Assembly: GCA_964424115.1 (NCBI GenBank)
Contig: CAYRHN010000001.1
Coordinates: 397,537-461,536, forward strand
Length of the DNA stretch: 64,000 nucleotides
Source of the DNA: CAYRHN01 sp964424115
Lineage (GTDB): Bacteria; Chloroflexota; Anaerolineae; Anaerolineales; Anaerolineaceae
Reading direction: 5' to 3'
Position 1 is the first letter of the stretch. Every line of letters starts with the position of its first letter. The position numbers and the translations under genes are program-made. Under the pieces are notes generated by a model, which saw nothing but the letters and a program-made list of their open reading frames with translations, made no database searches and was not told where the DNA came from. This document shows, in pieces, positions 26,210 through 32,956 of this stretch.

Positions 26210-27550
26210 ATGATAATTCTTAATTCGAAAGTGATTACATGGACTGATCCGAACCAAATAATTGAGAACGCGGCGGTACTAATCCGGGGAGGTATCATCA
26301 CCGAGATAGGTGGCACAGCCGAATTGAGGGAAAAATACCCGCTAGAGGAAAGATTGGATGCCGGCGGCCAGTATTTACTGCCTGGACAAATCTGTGCCCA
26401 CACGCATTTCTACGGTGCTTTCTCGCGTGGAATGGCCATTCCAGGGTCTGCTCCCAAGGATTTTCCAGAGATTCTCGAAAAGCTTTGGTGGCCTTTGGAT
26501 AAATCATTGACCAGAGAGGATGTAAGGGACTCGGCTCTTGTATGTGTCATTGACGCTATCCGTCACGGAACGACCACATTAATTGACCATCACGCATCTC
26601 CCAATGCTATTGACGGCTCTCTGGACGAGATAGCCGAGGTTGTAACATCTGGTGGGGTGAGGGCAGCCTTGTGTTACGAGGTGACTGATCGAAATGGCAA
26701 CGAAGGGGCTCTTGCCGGGATAAAAGAAAACGCTCGTTTCATCAATAGATTGAAAACGAATTCCAGCCCTTTATTAGGCGCCAAGTTTGGGTTGCATGCA
26801 TCTTTGACGTTGTCTGAGGGGACTCTTGAAAAGGCTCGTGAAGCGTGCCCGGACCAAATAGGATTTCATATTCATGTCGCAGAACACCCGGTCGATGAGT
26901 ATGACAGTATTAATAAGTACGGCTCAAGAGTCGTAGATCGTTTGCAGAGGCGCGGAATTCTAGGTCCTGAAACTATTGTTGTTCATGGTGTTCATGTTGA
27001 TGCAAAAGAGATCGAAATTTTAAAGGATACAAAAACCTGGGTTTCGCATCAACCGCGATCTAATATGAATAATGCTGTCGGTCTACCTATGGTTGAATCT
27101 ATAATGCGAGCAGGAGTTAGGGTATGCTTAGGCAATGATGGCTTTTCGAATGCAATGTGGGAAGAATGGAAAGCTGCTTATTTTTCCCACAAATTATACG
27201 GGCGTGATCCAAGAATAATGCCCGCAGATAAAATTGCACAAATGGCAATATATAATAATGCCAGCCTGGCCGAAGGCATATTCAAAGCGAATGGATTGGG
27301 AAAAATAGAAATTGGGGCACCCGCAGATTTAATCCTGGTAAATTACCAACCCTTTACTCCTCTGCATACTGGAAATTTACCGTGGCATATTATCTTTGGC
27401 TTCCATGAAAGCATGATAACAATGACCATGGTGGCGGGTGAAGTCTTAATGTTAAACAGACAGTTAACTAAACTAGACGAAGAGAAAATTGCCTCGCGGA
27501 TTCGGCAAAGAATTCCATCTGTATGGCAACGATATCAGCGTGAATTTTAA
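26210..27550 (+). CDS. SsnA-like amidohydrolase (metal-dependent aminohydrolase)
   Basis: 446 residues, amidohydrolase superfamily, closest in feel to SsnA/TRZ-ATZ aminohydrolases. Metal and catalytic positions are visible: HTHF (~64-67), HVAEHP with the catalytic Glu, HGVHVD, and NDGFSNAMW with the last Asp. Such enzymes deaminate or dechlorinate N-heterocycles; SsnA is linked genetically to molybdenum hydroxylases of purine catabolism. The start has GGGAGG upstream at 26200. It is the first gene of a same-strand run reaching 44869, and npdG follows 11 bases later, so it shares transcription with the F420 and molybdenum genes. Substrate cannot be stated. Confidence 0.85.
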   Translation: MIILNSKVITWTDPNQIIENAAVLIRGGIITEIGGTAELREKYPLEERLDAGGQYLLPGQICAHTHFYGAFSRGMAIPGSAPKDFPEILEKLWWPLDKSLTREDVRDSALVCVIDAIRHGTTTLIDHHASPNAIDGSLDEIAEVVTSGGVRAALCYEVTDRNGNEGALAGIKENARFINRLKTNSSPLLGAKFGLHASLTLSEGTLEKAREACPDQIGFHIHVAEHPVDEYDSINKYGSRVVDRLQRRGILGPETIVVHGVHVDAKEIEILKDTKTWVSHQPRSNMNNAVGLPMVESIMRAGVRVCLGNDGFSNAMWEEWKAAYFSHKLYGRDPRIMPADKIAQMAIYNNASLAEGIFKANGLGKIEIGAPADLILVNYQPFTPLHTGNLPWHIIFGFHESMITMTMVAGEVLMLNRQLTKLDEEKIASRIRQRIPSVWQRYQREF

Positions 27551-27561
27551 GGAGGTGTGAA

Positions 27562-28254
27562 ATGATGAATAGTCCAATCAAACAAGGGATGAAAATTGCA
27601 ATCATTGGAGGAACGGGCAAGGAAGGAAAGGGATTGGCATATCGATGGGCGAAGGCCGGCCATCAAATATTTGTAGGATCGAGGCAATTGGAAAAAGCGC
27701 AATTGGCTGCGAATGAGATAATGGAACTCTTAGGTGTAGGTAATTACTCGATTTCAGGTTTGGGTAACTTGGAGGCAGCCCAGCTCTGCGATTTGGCCGT
27801 TCTAACAGTCCCTTTCAACGTACATATTCCTATGTTAGAGAGCCTCAGATCATCATTACACGGGAAGATATTAATTGATGTAACTGTTCCATTGGTTCCG
27901 CCAAAAATAACTCGCGTGCAGATGCCATCTGCTGGAAGCGCTGCGCAGGAAGCACAAAACGTGTTAGGATCAGAAGTTCGCGTAGTCTCAGCTTTCCAAA
28001 ACATATCATACGAAAATCTTTTACATGAAGAAGACGTGGAATGCGACGTTTTGGTGTGCGGAGGGGATAAGGAAGCTCGCGAACTGGTTCTTGGTCTGGT
28101 GGCAGATGCAGGACTTGTGGGATGGAATGCTGGGCCAATAGAGAATTCAGTCGTTGCGGAAGGTCTAACATCGATATTGATTGGGCTAAACAAACAATAT
28201 GGGGTTCAGGCATCTGGAATTCGATTGACGGGTCTGCCAAGTCGTCAGGCATAA
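27562..28254 (+). CDS. npdG: NADPH-dependent F420 reductase
   Basis: 230 residues with an N-terminal Rossmann fold: MKIAIIGGTGKEGKGLAYRW (from residue 10) and VGSR as the NADP phosphate-binding turn (~38-41). Later AFQNISYENL, VLVCGGDKEA and GLVGWNAGPIENS match the family. The enzyme moves hydride between NADP and coenzyme F420. A near-perfect ribosome site GGAGGTG precedes the ATG. It begins the F420 block directly upstream of cofE (5-base gap). Confidence 0.92.
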   Translation: MMNSPIKQGMKIAIIGGTGKEGKGLAYRWAKAGHQIFVGSRQLEKAQLAANEIMELLGVGNYSISGLGNLEAAQLCDLAVLTVPFNVHIPMLESLRSSLHGKILIDVTVPLVPPKITRVQMPSAGSAAQEAQNVLGSEVRVVSAFQNISYENLLHEEDVECDVLVCGGDKEARELVLGLVADAGLVGWNAGPIENSVVAEGLTSILIGLNKQYGVQASGIRLTGLPSRQA

Positions 28255-28259
28255 CAACC

Positions 28260-29030
28260 ATGCGGCCATTGGTTCTAACACCATTGATTGAAATACCAAT
28301 TGTAAATCCCGGCGATGATGTCGCCGGAATGATTATCCATTCTCTGCAGAAGACTGACATAAAAATCGTGAATGATGATATTCTTGTGGTTGCGCAGAAG
28401 ATTGTATCCAAGGCTGAAGGTCGTTTCGTCGACTTAAGAACAGTAGAACCATCCTCTCAAGCTTTGGGCCTTGCAGAAAAGACTGGGAAAGATCCTCGTC
28501 TCATTGAACTTGTTTTGGAAGAAAGCAATTGCGTTTTGCGGACCAGAAAAGATTTGATCATAGTAGAACACAGAAATGGTTTTGTGTGTGCTAACGCGGG
28601 GATAGATCATTCGAATGTTCAATCTTTTGGAGGTAATGCTGAAGAATGGGTATTGCTATTACCCAAAGATGCCAATCGCTCCGCCGATTTAATTCGTAAG
28701 AAACTCGAAGAACATTACGGGTGCAAGCTTGGCGTATTAATTATCGATTCTCACGGAAGAGCATGGCGGATGGGCACGGTTGGCGTTTCAATTGGTTTTT
28801 CGGGAATTCCCGGGATCGTTGATTTGCGCGGCCAACAGGATTTATTTGGGTATATTTTACACGCCACCTTTGTGGCAGCCGCAGACGAGTTGGCTGCCGC
28901 AGCCTCACTAATTATGGGACAGGCAAACGAAAGGGTCCCCGTTATTCATGTTAGAGGGTTCCCTTATCCATTACGTGAAGGTAATCTGGCGGAGTTGATT
29001 CGTCCGATTGAGTTGGATATGTTCCGGTGA
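28260..29030 (+). CDS. cofE: Coenzyme F420-0:L-glutamate ligase CofE
   Basis: 256 residues, the length of archaeal CofE; the extra C-terminal FMN-binding domain of actinobacterial FbiB is missing. Conserved points: ILVVAQKIVSKAEGR (~41-55), NAGIDHSNVQ, LIIDSHGRAWRMGTVGVSIG (metal/GTP site) and QANERVPVIHVRG. It adds glutamates to F420-0 using GTP. The frame is open upstream to 28122, but that would overlap npdG; the ATG at 28260, 5 bases after the npdG stop, begins right at the conserved core. The 2H-family gene follows 4 bases downstream. Confidence 0.93.
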   Translation: MRPLVLTPLIEIPIVNPGDDVAGMIIHSLQKTDIKIVNDDILVVAQKIVSKAEGRFVDLRTVEPSSQALGLAEKTGKDPRLIELVLEESNCVLRTRKDLIIVEHRNGFVCANAGIDHSNVQSFGGNAEEWVLLLPKDANRSADLIRKKLEEHYGCKLGVLIIDSHGRAWRMGTVGVSIGFSGIPGIVDLRGQQDLFGYILHATFVAAADELAAAASLIMGQANERVPVIHVRGFPYPLREGNLAELIRPIELDMFR

Positions 29031-29034
29031 AGAT

Positions 29035-29568
29035 ATGTATGCAATCGCTTCGTTGTTGGACACAACCTCTGATAGGCAAACCAGGGAACTATGGCAATTA
29101 TTATGGGGGGATTGCGGACTACAAGGTATATTAGAAACGCCTACTCCTCACTTAACATGGCATGTGGCCGATTCATATCAGCCGGATGCAGTACAAATAT
29201 TAGGGCAGTTGTCGCAGTCCGTTTCCCCATTTCGGATGCGGATTGCCGGATTGGGAATTTTCTCGGGCGAGGTCCCGGTGCTACATCTCTCAGTTGTGAA
29301 AACACAGGAGATCATTTCTCTTCATAAAATATTAATTGCCTTGATTTCACCCCTGGCGGTTAACGGGAGTTTGTATTATTTGCCCGAGAGATGGATGCCC
29401 CATATTACATTGGCGTATCGAGACACAACTCCCGAAAATATGATGTGCGCACTGGAGAGGTTGGCTTTCAGAACTCTCGAAGCCGAAGTGCTTATTGATA
29501 ATTTTGCTTTAATATTCTCTTCGGGAGCGGAAAATGGCATCCTGAAGAAGTTTGCTTTGTCCAGATAG
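29035..29568 (+). CDS. 2H phosphoesterase (2'-5' RNA ligase/LigT-like) superfamily protein
   Basis: 177 residues with the two histidine motifs that define the 2H superfamily: PHLTWHV (~residue 38) and PHITLAY (~residue 123), spaced as in LigT-like proteins. Members act on 2'-5' or cyclic phosphodiesters of RNA or nucleotides. Start at 29035 lies 4 bases after the cofE stop; an upstream frame start at 29008 would overlap cofE. Its position between cofE and cofD, with tight spacing to both, is not a standard F420 arrangement and could point to a role in handling a phosphodiester intermediate; that is speculation. Confidence 0.82.
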   Translation: MYAIASLLDTTSDRQTRELWQLLWGDCGLQGILETPTPHLTWHVADSYQPDAVQILGQLSQSVSPFRMRIAGLGIFSGEVPVLHLSVVKTQEIISLHKILIALISPLAVNGSLYYLPERWMPHITLAYRDTTPENMMCALERLAFRTLEAEVLIDNFALIFSSGAENGILKKFALSR

Positions 29569-29583
29569 AAGGAGACTGACGTT

Positions 29584-30516
29584 GTGAAAATTGCGGCCCT
29601 GGCAGGAGGTGTTGGTGGAGCAAAACTTATAGACGGCTTATCAAGGGTGTTACCGAAAGGTTGCTTGACGGCTATTGTTAATGTGGGGGATGATTTTGAA
29701 TTCTTCGGCCTCAAAATTTGTCCAGATCTTGACACCGTCATATACACACTTGCCAATAAAGAAAACACCAAGACCGGGTGGGGGAGGGCGAATGACACCT
29801 GGCATGCACTAGAGGTGATTCGCGATTTGGGGGGAACTACCTGGTTCCAGTTGGGAGATGCAGACTTGGGCCTGCATTTAGAACGAACCAGGTTAATAAG
29901 ATCTGGAACAACATTGAATGAGTTTTGCGACTTGTTATGTAAGAAGTGGAACATTGCACAGCATGTTTGTCCAGCTACTAATGATCTATTACAGACGATC
30001 GTTCACACTTTTAAACAGGGGGACCTCCCTTTCCAGGAGTATTTTGTGAAAGAAAGATTTGAGCCGCAAGTATCGGGTTTTTCGTTTTCTGGGGCCGATA
30101 CAGCATTGCCGGCGCCCGGGGTCTTGGAGAGTTTAACAGAAGCGGATTATGTGATTATTTGTCCTTCCAATCCGTGGGTCAGTATTGATCCAATCCTGGC
30201 AATTCACGGAATTCGAGAAGTGTTATTTAGCAAGAAGGTCATTGCGGTATCGCCGATTGTTGGGGGGCATGCAATAAAAGGACCGGCAGCCAAGATTTTT
30301 AATGAATTGGGCATTGATGCTTCAGCATACGCTGTAGCCGAGCATTATAAGGATATCATTGACATGTTAGTAGTTGACGAGGCGGATGCCGGGCTGATTG
30401 ATAAGATCGCGGAGCTTGGGATTGTTCCGGTGTTATTGAAGTCAATCATGACCGATAAAAAAGATCGGGAACGTTTTGCCTCAGAAATAATCCAAATATG
30501 CAATACTTATCATTAA
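29584..30516 (+). CDS. cofD: 2-phospho-L-lactate transferase CofD
   Basis: 310 residues. The N-terminus KIAALAGGVGGAKLIDGL is the nucleotide-binding hallmark; VNVGDDFEFFGLKICPDLDT and PSNPWVSIDPIL plus SPIVGGHAIKGPAAK are further family motifs. It joins lactyl-2-diphospho-guanosine (or the PEP-derived analogue) to FO, forming F420-0. GTG start at 29584 with AAGGAG upstream. cofC overlaps its 3' end by 19 bases. The FO synthase genes (cofG/cofH) are not in this window. Confidence 0.95.
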   Translation: MKIAALAGGVGGAKLIDGLSRVLPKGCLTAIVNVGDDFEFFGLKICPDLDTVIYTLANKENTKTGWGRANDTWHALEVIRDLGGTTWFQLGDADLGLHLERTRLIRSGTTLNEFCDLLCKKWNIAQHVCPATNDLLQTIVHTFKQGDLPFQEYFVKERFEPQVSGFSFSGADTALPAPGVLESLTEADYVIICPSNPWVSIDPILAIHGIREVLFSKKVIAVSPIVGGHAIKGPAAKIFNELGIDASAYAVAEHYKDIIDMLVVDEADAGLIDKIAELGIVPVLLKSIMTDKKDRERFASEIIQICNTYH

Positions 30517-31136
30517 TAAATCAAACCGTATGGATCATTATTCCGGTTAAGCCGCTACGGCTCGGAAAATCCAGGCTGATGAAGGTGCTCACTCCCGACC
30601 AGCGAAAAAATATTAATACTAAAATGCTGGAACACACTTTGGGCGAATGCAGTAACCTTCATAAGGTTGCTACTTTGGCTGTGATTAGTCTGGATGAGCA
30701 GGTTCTGTCAATTGCGGAGAGGTATAAAGCCGTGACCATCCAGGAAAGTTCACGTTCGGGGCTCAATGCGGCAGCAAAAACAGCGACAGAAATTGCTCTC
30801 GCAAACGACGCAAGGGGTGTTTTGATATTGCCGGCAGATTTGCCACTGTTGAAGTCCAACCATTTGCTTGCATTATTTGAGGAATCAACTTACGAAAAAC
30901 AAATGATAATAACGCCGGATTCTAAGGAATATGGGACAAATGCAATGTTGCTCTTTCCGCCAGGAATGGTAGAATATTGTTATGGTCCGAATTCCTTTTC
31001 ATTACATACCAGACAAGCCCTTGAGAAAGGAATGAGCCTGATCATTCATCGCAACCCGTGCCTCGAATTTGATCTTGATCTACCCGAAGATTTGATTGCG
31101 CTTCGAGATCGACTGGGCAAGGATATTTTAGAATAA
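30498..31136 (+). CDS. cofC: 2-phospho-L-lactate (or PEP) guanylyltransferase CofC
   Basis: 212 residues with a nucleotidyltransferase fold: IIPVKPLRLGKSRLMKVLTP near the N-terminus, SGLNAAAKTATEIA, LPADLPLL (metal-binding DLP) and a C-terminal FDLDLPEDLIALR. It activates 2-phospholactate or phosphoenolpyruvate with GTP for CofD. Which substrate is used cannot be read from the sequence. The 19-base overlap with cofD indicates coupling; the LLM oxidoreductase follows 14 bases later. Confidence 0.93.
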   Translation: MQYLSLINQTVWIIIPVKPLRLGKSRLMKVLTPDQRKNINTKMLEHTLGECSNLHKVATLAVISLDEQVLSIAERYKAVTIQESSRSGLNAAAKTATEIALANDARGVLILPADLPLLKSNHLLALFEESTYEKQMIITPDSKEYGTNAMLLFPPGMVEYCYGPNSFSLHTRQALEKGMSLIIHRNPCLEFDLDLPEDLIALRDRLGKDILE

Positions 31137-31150
31137 TCTAAGGAGATGCC

Positions 31151-32149
31151 ATGAAACAACGAGTCGCTCTATATCTTCAAGACGCTCATGATTTACGCGA
31201 TGGTTTGGAATATGCGCGATATGCCGAGCAAAAAGGGTTTGAAGCTGTGTGGCAGGCTGAAAGCCGCCTTGTCAGAGACGCCATTGTCCCAATGGCTGCA
31301 TATGCTGCAGTTACAGAGAAGTTGAAAGTTGGATCAGGGGTTATTAACAACTGGACGAGGAATATTGGTCTGCTTGCAGCCACGTATCTGACCCTTGATG
31401 ATCTGGCCCCCGATCGAATTCTTTGTGGTATTGGAGCCTGGTGGGATCCATTAGCTAGAAATGTGGGCATTGACCGGAGGAAGCCACTGTTGGCGATGAA
31501 GGAAACTGTGATAACAATGCGGCGATTGTTGAATATGGAACGGGTCACATTCCACGGAGAATTTGTTCATGTAGATGGCATTGAGTTGGATGTCGTTCAT
31601 GGTAGGCGCGAGCCCCGGAATGTTCCCATTTATATAGGCGCAACTGGCGATCAAATGATGGAAATGACCGGCGAGATTGCTGATGGAGCGCTCTTGAATT
31701 ATTGTGTTCCTCCCGAATATAATCTTAAGGCGATCGAACAATTGGAAAAAGGGGCAAAAAAGGCCGGGCGCGCAATTGAGGATATTGATCGGCCTCAATT
31801 AATTGTTTGTTCAGTAGATAAAGACCATGATCGGGCGATCGATTTTACTAGGGGTTTATTAACCCAATATCTGGCACAACAGCCACATATTGCGAAAGCA
31901 TCAGGTGTTTCCGAGGATGTTGTAAGAGAAATCCAGGGCATCTTGGGGTGGCCCGCCACAAAAGAGCAAATCAACCAAGCAAAGCACCTTGTTCCTGAAG
32001 ATTTGATATTACGGATCACCGCTTCCGGCACTCCGGACGAAGCTCGTGCAAAGGTAGCAGAATATATCAAGAACGGATGCACATGCCCAGTATTGTACCC
32101 GGTTGGTGGCGACTACAGATTGTTAATTGACGCATTTGCTCAGTCTTAA
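31151..32149 (+). CDS. LLM-class F420-dependent oxidoreductase (Mer-like)
   Basis: 332-residue TIM-barrel flavin/F420 enzyme of the luciferase-like family. Supporting stretches: QKGFEAVWQAESRLVRD, GSGVINNWTRNIGLLA, ILCGIGAWWDPLARNVG and YIGATGDQMMEMTGEIADG, close in pattern to methylenetetrahydromethanopterin reductase-like proteins. Directly downstream of cofC with an AAGGAG ribosome site, so use of F420 rather than FMN is likely. The substrate is unknown. It separates the F420 biosynthesis block from the first molybdenum hydroxylase. Confidence 0.9.
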   Translation: MKQRVALYLQDAHDLRDGLEYARYAEQKGFEAVWQAESRLVRDAIVPMAAYAAVTEKLKVGSGVINNWTRNIGLLAATYLTLDDLAPDRILCGIGAWWDPLARNVGIDRRKPLLAMKETVITMRRLLNMERVTFHGEFVHVDGIELDVVHGRREPRNVPIYIGATGDQMMEMTGEIADGALLNYCVPPEYNLKAIEQLEKGAKKAGRAIEDIDRPQLIVCSVDKDHDRAIDFTRGLLTQYLAQQPHIAKASGVSEDVVREIQGILGWPATKEQINQAKHLVPEDLILRITASGTPDEARAKVAEYIKNGCTCPVLYPVGGDYRLLIDAFAQS

Positions 32150-32170
32150 TTTATACATTGCGCGTAGTCA

Positions 32171-32185
32171 TCACATCGATTGTGA
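32171..32185. promoter_or_regulatory. Possible operator upstream of the first molybdenum hydroxylase
   Basis: TCACA-TCGAT-TGTGA, 5-base inverted arms around a 5-base centre, in the 57-base gap before the FAD subunit gene. It could bind a dimeric regulator; short enough to be chance. Confidence 0.25.
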
Positions 32186-32206
32186 ATTGGCCCAAAAGAG
32201 GAAATT

Positions 32207-32956
32207 ATGATACTTGAATATTTTAGACCGAAAACCATTACTGAGGCTCAGGAGCTTCTATCAAGAAAAGATATTTCGGTTCGGCCGCTGGGAGGGGGAG
32301 GGCGTATCACACATGCCCAGAATAGCGATTTCTCGGTAGTTGATTTACAGTTGCTTGGACTCGATTATATTCGAAACAAGGCCGAAGAAATTATCGTAGG
32401 TGCTACTACTACTCTTAACGCCCTACTAACATCAGGAGACTTTGAGGAAGATTTCAGGAACGCGATCAAACATAGCGCTTCGAATAATCTCCGTAATACT
32501 GCCACAATTGCGGGGGCTATTGTTTCAGGATCTGGAAATTCGCCAATTCTTACTGCTTTGCTGGCTCTGGACGCCGACATGATATGGTTGCCAGAGGATA
32601 AATCAATAGCAATTGGAAATTGGATAACTGGTGTAACGGACCCCGCTGGAGTTTTGATTAAAGAATTCACGTGGAGCAAAAAAGCCATTTTTGGTTATGA
32701 CAGCGTAGGCAGAAGTCCTACGGATAGCCCATTTTTGTGTGTTGGCGTATCGCGTTGGTCCTCGGGGAGAACTAGAATAGCGCTAGGCAGCGATCAACTG
32801 CCCAAGCCGGTATTAGTCATCGACGGAGAGCTAGGCGATCAATATGAATTGGCCGTTAAAAATGCGTGTAGCCAATTCATTAACGAAAACTACATATCAA
32901 CACTTGCTATTACTACAATAAAAAGAATCCTGAAAAAAGGGCAAATAGCAAAATGA
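32207..32956 (+). CDS. Molybdenum hydroxylase FAD-binding subunit (YgfM-like)
   Basis: 249 residues, the flavin subunit of a xanthine-dehydrogenase family enzyme. Seen are VRPLGGGGRITHAQ (first FAD loop), IIVGATTTLNALL and the second FAD loop NLRNTATIAGAIVSGSGNSP. It carries electrons from the iron-sulphur clusters to its acceptor. Size and partner match the YgfM/XdhD pair of enteric bacteria rather than the CO-dehydrogenase style subunits found further downstream. Its end overlaps the next gene by 4 bases. Confidence 0.88.
   Translation: MILEYFRPKTITEAQELLSRKDISVRPLGGGGRITHAQNSDFSVVDLQLLGLDYIRNKAEEIIVGATTTLNALLTSGDFEEDFRNAIKHSASNNLRNTATIAGAIVSGSGNSPILTALLALDADMIWLPEDKSIAIGNWITGVTDPAGVLIKEFTWSKKAIFGYDSVGRSPTDSPFLCVGVSRWSSGRTRIALGSDQLPKPVLVIDGELGDQYELAVKNACSQFINENYISTLAITTIKRILKKGQIAK

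Noticed and set aside
27845..28411. 188-residue minus-strand frame across npdG/cofE
   Set aside because: Antisense shadow of two well-supported genes.
32150..32206. Molybdenum cofactor riboswitch before the hydroxylase genes
   Set aside because: The gap is only 57 bases, too short, and shows only one small inverted repeat.
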